A program made the translations under genes and the position numbers. Positions 22,818-32,258 of a stretch of DNA of 64,000 bases are shown in pieces. Under the pieces are notes generated by a model. The model saw nothing but the letters and a program-made list of their open reading frames with translations, had not been told where the DNA came from and ran no database searches. The DNA is from CAILHX01 sp046155285 (GTDB lineage: Bacteria; Pseudomonadota; Gammaproteobacteria; Burkholderiales; Methylophilaceae), in contig JBJXEA010000016.1 in the NCBI GenBank assembly GCA_046155285.1, positions 37,880 to 101,879 on the forward strand, in the 5' to 3' direction. Numbering within the stretch: position 1 is the first letter of the stretch; every line of letters starts with the position of its first letter.

Positions 22818-24095
22818 CTAACTCGCTTTGAGTTGCTCCAACCCGTTCATGTAAGGCCGTAGAATTTCAGGAATAGTCACACTGCCGTCGGCGTTTTGAT
22901 AATTCTCCAACACCGCCACTAGCGTGCGTCCTACGGCCAGCCCAGAACCATTAAGTGTATGCAGCAGTTCCGGTTTGCCAGCTTCGTTACGGAATCTGGC
23001 TTGCATTCTTCTGGCTTGGAACGCCTCACAATTGGAAACTGAGGAAATTTCTCGATAAGTGTTTTGCGCGGGGAGCCAGACTTCAAGGTCATAAGTTTTC
23101 GTCGCGCCAAAACCCATATCACCAGTACACAGCGCCATTACCCGATACGGCAAATCCAGTTTTTGCAGAATCGCCTCGGCGTGACCTACCATCTCCTCCA
23201 GCGCCTCGTAGCTCTTCTCAGGATGCACGATCTGCACCATCTCCACCTTGTCAAACTGGTGCTGGCGTATCATGCCGCGCGTATCCTTGCCATAAGAACC
23301 CGCCTCAGAACGGAAACACGGCGTATGCGCGGTAAGCTTGATGGGCAAGGCTTCCAGCGCCACGATGGTGTCGCGCACGGTGTTGGTGAGGGTGACTTCT
23401 GAAGTCGGAATCAGGTACAACTTACTGTCGTTGTGCATCAGCGAAAACAAATCCGCCTCAAACTTGGGCAACTGCCCAGTCCCCATCAACGTTTCAGCAT
23501 TGACCATGTACGGCGTATAACATTCGGTATAGCCATGCTCCTCAGTCTGCATATCCAGCATGAACTGCGCCAGCGCCCGGTGTAGCCTAGCAATTCCGCC
23601 ACGCATCAAAGTAAACCTCGCGCCGGCCAGCTTCGCGCCAGTATCAAAATCCAAACCCAAAGGCGTGCCTACATCCACGTGGTCTTGCACCGCAAAATCA
23701 AAAGTTTTGGGCTGCCCTACACGTCGCACTTCCACGTTATTTTCTTCTGATTTTCCGACTGGAACGCTGTCATGCGGCAGGTTAGGCAGCGTCAGCAGCA
23801 AGTCCTGCATCTGCGTTTGTATCAGCGCCAGCTCTTCCTCATCCGCCTTAAGTTCATCGCCCAACGATGCCACCTCAGCCAATATCGCCGTAACGTCTTC
23901 GCCTTTGGATTTTGCAATACCAATTTGCTTGGAACTTGCATTACGCTTGGCCTGCAAGTCTTGCGTGCGCGTTTGCACTTGCTTGCGCTCGGCTTCCAGC
24001 GTAGAAAACTGCATAACGTCCAGCACGTAACCACGCGATGCCAGCCGCTTGGCGACTGCATCCAACTCATTTCTTAACAACTGAATATCTAACAT
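22818..24095 (-). CDS. serS: Seryl-tRNA synthetase
   Basis: A 425-residue class II aminoacyl-tRNA synthetase. An N-terminal coiled-coil tRNA-binding arm (about residues 1-100, with QVQTRTQDLQAKRNASSKQIG) is followed by the catalytic domain. Motif 2 is visible around TPCFRSEAGSYGKDTRGMIR and motif 3 near GSGLAVGRTLVAVLENYQ. The start at 24095 has GGGAG just upstream; an upstream in-frame start would run into the repeat. The C-terminal end is conventional. The gene belongs to the conserved group ftsK-lolA-rarA-serS, here interrupted. A 128-bp repeat separates it from rarA upstream. Confidence 0.97.
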   Translation of the reverse strand: MLDIQLLRNELDAVAKRLASRGYVLDVMQFSTLEAERKQVQTRTQDLQAKRNASSKQIGIAKSKGEDVTAILAEVASLGDELKADEEELALIQTQMQDLLLTLPNLPHDSVPVGKSEENNVEVRRVGQPKTFDFAVQDHVDVGTPLGLDFDTGAKLAGARFTLMRGGIARLHRALAQFMLDMQTEEHGYTECYTPYMVNAETLMGTGQLPKFEADLFSLMHNDSKLYLIPTSEVTLTNTVRDTIVALEALPIKLTAHTPCFRSEAGSYGKDTRGMIRQHQFDKVEMVQIVHPEKSYEALEEMVGHAEAILQKLDLPYRVMALCTGDMGFGATKTYDLEVWLPAQNTYREISSVSNCEAFQARRMQARFRNEAGKPELLHTLNGSGLAVGRTLVAVLENYQNADGSVTIPEILRPYMNGLEQLKAS

Positions 24096-24120
24096 AAAGC
24101 TCCCATTTTTATACTGACTA

Positions 24121-24248
24121 ACCACCCCGGCGCTTTGCGCTACCCCTCTTTGAGAAGGAGGGGAATTAAAGCCAAGCCCCCATTTCAAGTCACTCCAATC
24201 CTCCCCTCCTTTTCAAGGAGGGGTCGCCGTAAAACGGCGGGGGTGGTT
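24121..24248. repeat. Paired palindromic element, ACCACCCCGGCGC family, copy 1
   Basis: The left arm starts ACCACCCCGGCGCTTTGCGC and contains a CCCCTC/GAGGGG inner stem. The right arm contains CCCCTCCTTTTCAAGGAGGGG and ends in CGGGGGTGGTT at 24248. Outer arms are reverse complements of each other. The last T of the right arm is the first base of the rarA stop codon as read on this strand (TCA). Five such elements occur in the window. Confidence 0.9.
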
Positions 24249-25552
24249 CATTTCTTCGCTTTTTTATCCAATTCTCGCAAATGCGCCAACTTCTCGCCTA
24301 TTTTACCTTCCAAGCCGCGTGGTGTGGGTTCATAAAACTTCACTTTCGGCATGTCGTCGGGGAAATAGTCCACGCCAGCAGCATATGCTTCCGGCTCGTC
24401 ATGGGCGTAGCGATATTCTTTGCCGTAGTCCAAGCTTTTCATCAGCTTGGTCGGCGCATTTCTCAAATGCAATGGCACAGGCCGCGATTGGTCTTGCGCC
24501 ACGAAGGCTTTCATCTTGTTATAAGCCACATAAGCCGCGTTGCTCTTGGCAGCCACGGCCAAATACATCACCGCGTTGCACAGCGCCAACTCGCCTTCTG
24601 GCGAACCTAATCGCTCATAAATTTCACAGGCTTCCACCGCCATCGTCTGCGCTCTAGGGTCGGCCAAGCCGATGTCTTCAATCGCCATGCGCACAATGCG
24701 GCGTCCCATATAAAGTGGGTCTGCGCCACCATCCAGCATACGCATCAGCCAGTACAGCGCGGCATCAGGATTAGAGCCGCGTACCGATTTATGCAACGCA
24801 GAAATCTGGTCATAAAACGCATCGCCGCCTTTGTCGAAACGACGTAATTTGCTGGACAACGTGCTTTCCAAAAATTTGACATCAATCTGGCTGATGCCTG
24901 ACGATTCAGCGGCGTTGAACAATTGCTCTAAAAAGTTGAGCAAGCGCCGCGCATCGCCATCGGCGTAATCTAGCACCTGCTCCTTGACCTCGGCATCCAC
25001 CTGCAAACCGCTTTGCAGCGCCAGCGCACGCTCAAATAACAGACCCAATTCATCCGCAGAAAGCGGTTGCAGCACGAATACCTGCGCACGGCTCAACAGC
25101 GCAGAATTCACCTCAAACGAAGGATTCTCGGTAGTCGCGCCGATAAAAGTCAGCAGCCCACTTTCCACAAAAGGCAAAAACGCATCCTGCTGGCTTTTGT
25201 TGAATCTATGCACCTCGTCCACGAACATGATGGTGCGGCGGCCGGATTGCTGCAAACTATGTTGCGCACGCTCCACCGCCTCGCGGATGTCTTTCACACC
25301 CGAAAGCACAGCTGACAGCGGAATAAACTCCGCATCCACCGCACCCGCCACCAGCCTTGCCAGCGTGGTTTTGCCCACGCCCGGCGGACCCCATAAAATC
25401 ATCGAAGGTAATTTACCCGAAGCAAATGCCAGCCGCAGCGGCTTGCCTTCGGCCAACAAATGGCTTTGCCCAACAACCTCATCCAGCGTGGCAGGTCGCA
25501 AACGCTCTGCCAGTGGCGCATGCGGGGCGACGGGGGCGAATAGCTCGCTCAT
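24248..25552 (-). CDS. rarA: Replication-associated recombination protein A
   Basis: A 434-residue AAA+ ATPase related to clamp-loader subunits, involved in stalled-fork processing. Walker A WGPPGVGKTT is at residues 54-63, the Walker B-type MFVDEVHRFN follows, a sensor region contains FIGATTENPSFEVN, and the C-terminal tetramerisation domain has PRGLEGKIGEKLAHL. Length is normal. It overlaps the glycosyltransferase gene upstream by 4 bp and precedes serS, its usual partner. The 3' end abuts a palindromic element. Confidence 0.97.
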   Translation of the reverse strand: MSELFAPVAPHAPLAERLRPATLDEVVGQSHLLAEGKPLRLAFASGKLPSMILWGPPGVGKTTLARLVAGAVDAEFIPLSAVLSGVKDIREAVERAQHSLQQSGRRTIMFVDEVHRFNKSQQDAFLPFVESGLLTFIGATTENPSFEVNSALLSRAQVFVLQPLSADELGLLFERALALQSGLQVDAEVKEQVLDYADGDARRLLNFLEQLFNAAESSGISQIDVKFLESTLSSKLRRFDKGGDAFYDQISALHKSVRGSNPDAALYWLMRMLDGGADPLYMGRRIVRMAIEDIGLADPRAQTMAVEACEIYERLGSPEGELALCNAVMYLAVAAKSNAAYVAYNKMKAFVAQDQSRPVPLHLRNAPTKLMKSLDYGKEYRYAHDEPEAYAAGVDYFPDDMPKVKFYEPTPRGLEGKIGEKLAHLRELDKKAKK

Positions 25553-26745
25553 TTTGCGGCGATTTCCTCAATGCGCGCGGTGATGCTAGAAATCAGCGTG
25601 GCCTGGGTAAACTCGGCGTGATTGCTAGCGAATTGCTGTGCTTTTAATTTGAATTCTGGTGTTTGCAACATGCGCTGCAATACCGGTGGCAATTCCGGCG
25701 CGGCGGCTTCCAGATTCACCAGCAAGCCCGCGCCCATATCCTGCACGCTTTTGGCCAACAAAAACTGCTCCAAATGATTGGGAAACATCAGCAGCGGCAC
25801 GCCCGCCATCAACATGCCTGCGGTAGTGCCGTGTCCGGCGTGACATATGGCGAGATCGCAGGTTTCCAACAATCCAAGGAATTTAATCGGCTGGTTGTAG
25901 ATGCGGACTTTTTCAGTTTCGTTGGCTTTGATCAAATTACTGGAAATGCCAGGCGCACAAATCAGCGCCTGTACACCGCTATTTTTGAGTGCTTCCAGCA
26001 AGGCCGCAAAATCGCGGTGCGATGGCTCTAAATATACCAGCACGCGCTTGGCATCCAACGCTTTCCAAGCTGCCTCCTGCCCCATCTGCGTGTCGTACAC
26101 AGCCCCCCAGTAACGAGCATTAGCACGCTTGGGGTAGTGATCCAACTCCGGCAAGGTACACAAAAACTGCTCTTGCACATCAAACAACTCGCTCACACTC
26201 GCCATCGCGGGCTTGCCACAAGCAGTGAGTAGCGTATTCATGGTACTCAACACCGCCGCATCGCCGCTATTCAAGCGCTCCGGCGATACATTTACCCAAT
26301 AGCGCATATTCGGCGTGGGTGAAACTCTGGGCGGAATACTAAAACCAGTACCCAGCCCAGCAGCGGGCAAACCCATACTGCGGGCGGCTAACAGCGCGGT
26401 GGGGGCGTGACTGGCGATTAGCACATCAGCCTGATACAGCATCAGCAAAGTGCGCCAAGCGCTCACCACGCCCGCCAGACTTTGCGCGTCGTGATAGCCA
26501 AAACGCAACAGAATTTCAGCGTAATTCAAGGGTGGCTCAGGCAAGCCCTGCACCGTAGGCAACCACATCGGCGCTTGCAGGATGGGAATGTCGCCTTCAG
26601 TCATCATGCGCTGCGCGTGATGCAACTCACGCACCACAAGCACCACCTCATGACCGCGCAACTTCAGCTCACGCGCAAAAGGCAAAAACTGAGAAATGTA
26701 GCCGTAGTTAGACCCCAGCTCCCACGCAAAAACGATACGGCTCAC
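25549..26745 (-). CDS. Family 1 (UGT-type) glycosyltransferase
   Basis: A 398-residue GT-B glycosyltransferase. The N-terminal half begins with a nucleotide-fold stretch and includes the helix FLPFARELKLRGHEVVLVVREL. The donor-binding motif of the UGT/MGT family lies near residue 305-340: CHAGHGTTAGMLMAGVPLLM followed by FPNHLEQFLLA, with the conserved His-Gly-Thr and the Glu-Gln pair. No signal peptide is seen, so it acts in the cytosol. Its stop overlaps the rarA start by 4 bp, yet it is not part of the classical rarA operon. The acceptor could be a lipid, sterol-like compound or small metabolite; no acceptor can be named. Confidence 0.8.
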   Translation of the reverse strand: MSRIVFAWELGSNYGYISQFLPFARELKLRGHEVVLVVRELHHAQRMMTEGDIPILQAPMWLPTVQGLPEPPLNYAEILLRFGYHDAQSLAGVVSAWRTLLMLYQADVLIASHAPTALLAARSMGLPAAGLGTGFSIPPRVSPTPNMRYWVNVSPERLNSGDAAVLSTMNTLLTACGKPAMASVSELFDVQEQFLCTLPELDHYPKRANARYWGAVYDTQMGQEAAWKALDAKRVLVYLEPSHRDFAALLEALKNSGVQALICAPGISSNLIKANETEKVRIYNQPIKFLGLLETCDLAICHAGHGTTAGMLMAGVPLLMFPNHLEQFLLAKSVQDMGAGLLVNLEAAAPELPPVLQRMLQTPEFKLKAQQFASNHAEFTQATLISSITARIEEIAAK

Positions 26746-26896
26746 AGCAATCCCCTGTACTTAAAATTAGCTCAAGTTTAATTCAGCCTTGGGCAATATC
26801 ATAGCAACGAGCATTCAGAAATCTTTGCACGAAAACAATGTAGATAAAACTCAACACGAAATTACCAACCCAGATTGTCCATGATCCTCAAATTAC

Positions 26897-27002
26897 CGTC
26901 ATTCCCGCGTAGGCGGGAATCCAGACAAGCCAGAGAGAGACGGCCTAGAAACAATGCGCTCCGTTGATATTTGACTGGATTCCCGCCTGCGCGGGAATGA
27001 CG
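26897..27002. repeat. 106-bp paired palindromic element (CGTCATTCCCGC family), copy 2
   Basis: The left arm 26897-26924 and right arm 26975-27002 are reverse complements and match the arms of the 105-bp element at 6846. The 50-bp core is unrelated to that element's core. This copy lies in the gap between the glycosyltransferase (start 26745) and the secretion locus rather than at a stop codon. The rest of this 514-bp gap holds the promoter at 27180 and no gene that I see. Confidence 0.9.
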
Positions 27003-27179
27003 AACTTGTAAATATTCAGACCGAAAACAACTTCGTGCAAAACTCTCATTGGGATTAAATGTTGACTACAACACCAAGGCTGTTGCAAAAAAGCCACACA
27101 CTTCACGTTAAAATCCAATGAATCTCGATAAGCAGCTGAATATAATTACATTTACTAAAAATCTATCATGAAAAAATAC

Positions 27180-27209
27180 TTGACTTATCATCACTAGAAA
27201 CCAGATAAT
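27180..27209 (+). promoter_or_regulatory. Sigma-70-type promoter of the two-partner secretion locus
   Basis: TTGACT (27180-27185) and GATAAT (27204-27209) are separated by 18 bases, a good fit to the housekeeping consensus. Transcription would begin near 27216, about 45 bases before the TpsB start. Confidence 0.6.
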
Positions 27210-27259
27210 CACACAAGATGTAGCAGAATAAACATCAAACAATATCTTCAGGAGTTTTT

Positions 27260-28948
27260 ATGAATTTTGCGCGTTTCCGACCCTTACTCGTCGCCACCTC
27301 CGCGGTTTTACTTGCACTCTCAGCGCAGCCATTGCTGGCAGCAGAAGCTGCTGAAGGAGTCGCAGAGATACAAGCCCCGCCCGCTCCAAAGTTTGACATT
27401 ACCGAATTCAAGGTTGAAGGCAACACACTGTTGCCCGCAGACGAAATCAGCGCCATCGTGCAAGCGCATACTGGCAAGGGAAAAGATTTCGGCGACGTGC
27501 AACAAACACTGGAAGCGTTGCAAGACGCTTATATCAGCCGCGGCTACAACGCGGTGCGCGTCACCTTGCCGGAGCAAGAATTAGAGCAAGGAATCATTTC
27601 ACTCAAGGTCATTGAGCAAAAAATCAGCAGCATCAAAGTAGAAGGCAACAAGGTCTATAGCACCGAGAACGCACTGAGCGCCGTACCTTCACTCAAAGAA
27701 GGCGAAACTCCCAACATCAACAAAATCAGCAGTGGCCTGAAAATCGCCAACGAAAATCCCACCAAGCAAACCGCGGTGCTGTTCACTGATAGCGAAACCA
27801 AAGAAAACACCGTCGAAGCCTTGGTCAAAGTAATAGACGAAAAACCTTGGAAAGCCTTTGTTACGCTAGACAACACCGGCAGCCGTGAAAGCGGTCACGG
27901 ACGTTTGAGCTTTGGTTATCAAAACTTCAATATGTTTGGCAAAGACCAACGCCTCACCGCCCAATACATCACCACCCCGCATTATCCGCAGCATATTTTT
28001 GATGCCGATCATGACGTGCAGATTGTCGCGCTGGCCTACACCATTCCGCTCTACTCTCTGGGTTATACGGGCGCGGCCGCAGGCGACAGCATAGATTTAG
28101 TGGGTTCGTATTCCAACACCACCTCCTCCAGCCCCACCAACATTCCCGTGGGTTTGTTGGGGCAAATCAGCGGCAAAGGCTTGGTGTTGGGTTTGCACTA
28201 CAACCACCAACTGCCCAAGCTGAAAGATTACGAACAAAAAATCTCCTTCACCTTTGACAACCGCGATACGCGTGCTACCGATGCCTCAGCTTTTGGCCCA
28301 CTTTCCCCCGCCATTAGCACCACGCCATTAGGCTTAACTTATTCTTCAGTATGGGCGCCGGAAGGTCAACAATTGTCACTCAACACCTCTGCTGTAGTGA
28401 ATTGGGCTGGGTTTGACAAGCATGGCCGTCACGCTGACTTCGTGGCCTTTTCGGCTGATCACGATTTCACCAAATTCAACCTGAATCTGGACTACCTGCG
28501 CCAACTGCCTATGGAGTGGCAAATGCACGCAGCATTCAACCTGCAACTCACCGATGACCATCTGGTGGCAATTGAACAGTTCCGTGCTGGCGGTGCTGAT
28601 ACCGTGCGCGGCTTTCACGAAAGTGCTGCCGCTGCTGACAAAGGCTTCCGCGCCACACTGGAAGCCATCACGCCGGATGTTGGCAAGAAAATTGGCGAGA
28701 ACTTTTCTCTGCGTGGTGTGCTATTTATGGATCGCGCCTATCTTTCCAACAATGACGACACCACCGGCACCAACGATGAGACCAGACTTTCTATCGGCAG
28801 CGTAGGCGCTGGTTTACGGTTGAGCTACGGCAAACACTTCGCCGGGCGGGTTGATTTGGCCAACGTCATCTCTGGCGACAAAGACGCTGGCGGCACTCAA
28901 GCCAGTGGCGACAAATACGTCCACGCCAGTTTCGGTTATACGTGGTAA
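27260..28948 (+). CDS. Two-partner secretion outer-membrane transporter (TpsB, ShlB/FhaC family)
   Basis: A 562-residue Omp85-superfamily porin that exports the partner exoprotein. After a signal peptide (cleavage after LLAAEA, near residue 28) comes an extended linker with Ala/Pro-rich sequence, then POTRA domains (about residues 45-195; PKFDITEFKVEGNTLLP begins the first). A beta-barrel of about 360 residues follows. The conserved VRGF motif lies near residue 449 and the chain ends in FGYTW, an aromatic-terminal barrel signal. AGGAG five bases upstream supports the start. The partner TpsA follows after 114 bp on the same strand. Confidence 0.92.
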   Translation: MNFARFRPLLVATSAVLLALSAQPLLAAEAAEGVAEIQAPPAPKFDITEFKVEGNTLLPADEISAIVQAHTGKGKDFGDVQQTLEALQDAYISRGYNAVRVTLPEQELEQGIISLKVIEQKISSIKVEGNKVYSTENALSAVPSLKEGETPNINKISSGLKIANENPTKQTAVLFTDSETKENTVEALVKVIDEKPWKAFVTLDNTGSRESGHGRLSFGYQNFNMFGKDQRLTAQYITTPHYPQHIFDADHDVQIVALAYTIPLYSLGYTGAAAGDSIDLVGSYSNTTSSSPTNIPVGLLGQISGKGLVLGLHYNHQLPKLKDYEQKISFTFDNRDTRATDASAFGPLSPAISTTPLGLTYSSVWAPEGQQLSLNTSAVVNWAGFDKHGRHADFVAFSADHDFTKFNLNLDYLRQLPMEWQMHAAFNLQLTDDHLVAIEQFRAGGADTVRGFHESAAAADKGFRATLEAITPDVGKKIGENFSLRGVLFMDRAYLSNNDDTTGTNDETRLSIGSVGAGLRLSYGKHFAGRVDLANVISGDKDAGGTQASGDKYVHASFGYTW

Positions 28949-29062
28949 TTCATCACATTAAGTTGTGGTAATAACTCACATTTTTATCACTAAATCTACG
29001 TTATCTTTGCACCTAATACGTATCAAATTGAGTGTAGCGAAAAATAGTTAAGGAGCGTCAAC

Positions 29063-32023
29063 ATGAATACCCAAGCCAAAATTAAAACCAAGGCAAAATC
29101 AAGCGTCAATTTACGCCAAAAAGTCTTGCATCTTGCAGTGGCCTCATGCTTCTCGATTGTCCCGAGCTACGCACTGGCGCAAGATACCAACTACACCGTA
29201 ACCCACGGCTCGGCCACCTACACTGTCAACGGCACTACCCTCACCATCACCACCAGCAATGGCGCTATTCTTAAATGGCCAAACTTCAACATTTTGGCGG
29301 GCGAGAAACTACGTTTCGACCAGCCCTCCGCACTCAGTGCGGTACTCAATCGGGTAGATGCGGGTGGTGGGATGTCACAGATTCTGGGTACGCTCTCCTC
29401 CAACGGCAAAGTGTTCCTCATCAACCCTGCTGGCGTGATGATTGGTGCTGGCGCTAAGATAGATACTGCGGGCTTCGTGGCTTCTAGCTTGAACATGACC
29501 GATAGCGACTTCTTGAATGGCAAGATGCGCTTCAATGCCGACACGCTCTCCGCAGGAAAAGTCACCAACGCGGGCGAGATCACAACCCCAAATGGCGGCT
29601 TCGTTTATTTGATAGCGCCTCAAGTGGCCAACAGCGGCGTAATCACCACGCCATCCGGCGAAGCGATTCTGGCTGCCGGCCACTCTGTTGAAATGGTAGA
29701 TTCTGCCGACCCATCCATGCGCGTCAAAGTCAGTGCACAAAGCCAAGACGTGAACTTGTCGCAAATCGTTGTAAGCAATGGCGGCAACATCTTCTCAGTG
29801 CTGAACAGCGGCACAGTTTCTGCCAACACCGCCGTAGTCGGCCAAAACGGCAAGATTCAATTCCGCTCTGCGGGCAAGCTGGAAACTACTGCGACTTCGG
29901 TAGTGGAAGCCAAAGGCACCAGCGCACTTGACGGCGGTCATTTCCGTGGCTTCGCCGATGGTAGCGGTTCTTATAAGGGCAGCATTGACGCATCTGGTCG
30001 CAATGGCGGGTTTGTTGAAACCTCGGCTGCCTTTCTTGATATTGCCGGCCTGACTGTTCATGGCAATGCACTAAGCAATAGTGGACATGGCGGCAAGTGG
30101 CTATTAGACCCTTACAATTTCACTGTGGGCGCATCTGAGGCAAACAGTATCAATGATGCATTGAACATAGGTGGAGTAGATGTAACCATTGACACATCAT
30201 TGGGCTCATTCAGCCCAGGATGCTGTTACGGCGGCCCATTTAACGGTACAGGTGGCACTGCATCCGATGGCAATATTACTCTGCTCTCGACTGCTCACAT
30301 TCTTAAGAATGCGAGCGGTAACAATAATCTCTATTTCTATGCCGACGGCCGTATAGACATATTTGGGACTATAGATGACACCGTTGGAAACACGTTATCA
30401 GTCACTATGCAATCAGGTATGAATCGAGCAGCTAGTGGTATCGCTGGTGGTGTTACCTTCCATGCTGGAAGCGATTTGAATATCCATAACGGTCTATCAA
30501 TTAACAACCACAATGGTGATTTGGTGTTTAATGCACCAATCACTGCTAGCAGCATTCTCATGTACGCATTCGGTGGCGGAAACATATCTGGAAATGGCCT
30601 TTTAACCGCTAACTCTATGCAATTTTACTCATACGGTGGAAGTGTAGGCACCAAGGCCAATTTCCTTAATGTTGCCACGCCTAACTTGATCATAGGCTAC
30701 AACGGCGGTGAAGCTGGCAATGTGTTTGTGAAAGATGCAAGCACCATCAACAATGCCAACATCTACGCAACAGGTAATGTTGGCTTAAAACTAGCGAGCG
30801 GACTGGCCTATGGAGCAAACATCAACATTCACACCCAGAACGACGCGCTTATCGAAAGCTTAGGTGATTTGGTACTAGATTACGCTGACATCACTTTCTA
30901 TGGTGGAGGCACCTACGGCGTAGAGGCCACCGGTCACGATATCAGCATGATTAACAGTTCGTCTATCAATGCCCAATATGGCGGCTTTGTGGAAGTGTCT
31001 GCCAATAGTCTAACCATGGATTACAACTCCAACATTGGTAGCACCTATTACGGTGGTGACGTGTTGGTGAAAGCCAATACGATAAGCTTGAATCATGGCT
31101 CCAGCATTGAAGCAGACGGCTATTATGGCGGCTCAGCCACCGTTGTTGCCCATGATCTCACCTTGAATAACAGCTCCCATATAGATGCGCATGGTTATTA
31201 CGGTGGCAGTTTGGTCGGCATCGTGGCGCAAAACGTGAGCCTGAGTAATGGCAGCGGCCTGACTTCCGACAGCCAGTATAGCGGTGATAGTAATGATATC
31301 GAAATCAATTATGTGGGCGATTTGCACTCATTAGGCGGCAAGGCAAAAGATTTAGCCAAGTTTTTGACTTTCGCCAAAAATGGTAGCGTTAACGTTGGAG
31401 CCGGTAGTGAAATCAGTGCAGATAGAGTCGGCATTATCACTGGCGCACTCAATATCAACGCAGCAGGCTACGGCGGCTCTGCTAGAATTTCTGCAAATGA
31501 CGTGGCTGACATCATCGTGGCTAAAGACATCACGCTGACTGGCGGCAGCACTGCGTACAGTGATGCCTACTTAAATGCAGGAGATGAGCTTTTCCTAACG
31601 GTAGGTGGTCATTTGAATCTAAACTCTGGTGGCGCGGCTGGCTACGGCGGCGCAGCGCGAATTGACGTGGGTTCAGCAAAAACTTTGTTTATGGATTTCC
31701 CTGTACTCAAAGCGGATGGTTTTGCGGTAGATGGCGTAAGTAATGCCTTTACATCCACCGTTAACACCGACTCCGGCATATATGTTCTGAATAATCCTGG
31801 TGTCATAGGCACTAATACCTTTGTGCGCTACGCGGTACTCTCCGAGAAGAACATCAAGGATATCGTCAAGGATTTGACCAAAGATCAACTCAAGGGTGAC
31901 AGCAACGCGGCGACCAATTTGCTGCAAGACAAGAAAACGGCCGATGCTTTCTTTGGGGATGATAAAGACGATGGCAAGGACGGCAAAAAAGACAAGAAAG
32001 ATGCACCTAAACAATGTAGCTAA
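29063..32023 (+). CDS. Two-partner secretion exoprotein, filamentous-haemagglutinin-like (TpsA)
   Basis: A 986-residue secreted beta-helix protein. An extended signal peptide of about 39 residues (ending SYALAQ) precedes the haemagglutination-activity TPS domain, with NPAGVMIGAGAKIDT and LSSNGKVFLIN (about residues 40-250). The middle (about 560-900) is built from degenerate repeats with YYGG or GYGG turns, as in a right-handed beta-helix adhesin. The end (from about 925) is a linker that becomes Lys/Asp-rich (KDDGKDGKKDKKDAPKQ) and finishes Cys-Ser. Internal Cys residues occur in SPGCCYGG. AAGGAG precedes the ATG. It is transcribed with TpsB and the FecR-domain protein. Confidence 0.92.
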   Translation: MNTQAKIKTKAKSSVNLRQKVLHLAVASCFSIVPSYALAQDTNYTVTHGSATYTVNGTTLTITTSNGAILKWPNFNILAGEKLRFDQPSALSAVLNRVDAGGGMSQILGTLSSNGKVFLINPAGVMIGAGAKIDTAGFVASSLNMTDSDFLNGKMRFNADTLSAGKVTNAGEITTPNGGFVYLIAPQVANSGVITTPSGEAILAAGHSVEMVDSADPSMRVKVSAQSQDVNLSQIVVSNGGNIFSVLNSGTVSANTAVVGQNGKIQFRSAGKLETTATSVVEAKGTSALDGGHFRGFADGSGSYKGSIDASGRNGGFVETSAAFLDIAGLTVHGNALSNSGHGGKWLLDPYNFTVGASEANSINDALNIGGVDVTIDTSLGSFSPGCCYGGPFNGTGGTASDGNITLLSTAHILKNASGNNNLYFYADGRIDIFGTIDDTVGNTLSVTMQSGMNRAASGIAGGVTFHAGSDLNIHNGLSINNHNGDLVFNAPITASSILMYAFGGGNISGNGLLTANSMQFYSYGGSVGTKANFLNVATPNLIIGYNGGEAGNVFVKDASTINNANIYATGNVGLKLASGLAYGANINIHTQNDALIESLGDLVLDYADITFYGGGTYGVEATGHDISMINSSSINAQYGGFVEVSANSLTMDYNSNIGSTYYGGDVLVKANTISLNHGSSIEADGYYGGSATVVAHDLTLNNSSHIDAHGYYGGSLVGIVAQNVSLSNGSGLTSDSQYSGDSNDIEINYVGDLHSLGGKAKDLAKFLTFAKNGSVNVGAGSEISADRVGIITGALNINAAGYGGSARISANDVADIIVAKDITLTGGSTAYSDAYLNAGDELFLTVGGHLNLNSGGAAGYGGAARIDVGSAKTLFMDFPVLKADGFAVDGVSNAFTSTVNTDSGIYVLNNPGVIGTNTFVRYAVLSEKNIKDIVKDLTKDQLKGDSNAATNLLQDKKTADAFFGDDKDDGKDGKKDKKDAPKQCS

Positions 32024-32032
32024 TTAAACCGG

Positions 32033-32211
32033 ACCACCCCGGCGCTGTGCGCCACCCCTCCTTGGGAAGGAGGGGAAGGTGAGGCAGGTTAGGGTCCGTG
32101 GTTTTAGCTCCCCACCTTTTTAAGGAGGGGTAGCGCGAAAGCGCTGGGGTGGTTCTGTTTCACCTCCCCTCCTTTCCAAGGAGGGGTCGCCGTGCAGCGG
32201 CGGGGGTGGTT
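32033..32211. repeat. Three-armed palindromic element, ACCACCCCGGCGC family, copy 2
   Basis: The left arm starts at 32033, ten bases after the tpsA stop. Two right-type arms follow: one at about 32107-32154 and one at about 32162-32211, each with an inner stem CCnnCCTTTTn...AAGGAGGGG and ending in GGGGTGGTT. Thus one left and two right arms, a partial duplication of the unit. It lies between tpsA and the FecR-domain gene. Confidence 0.85.
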
Positions 32212-32258
32212 AGATAGTAAATTTGTTGCAACGGAAATTCAATAAAAGGAACTGAATC

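Noticed and set aside
27260..32023. A toxin system of contact-dependent inhibition (CdiBA).
   Set aside because: TpsA is under 1000 residues, has no VENN motif or C-terminal toxin domain, and no immunity gene follows; an FecR-domain gene does.
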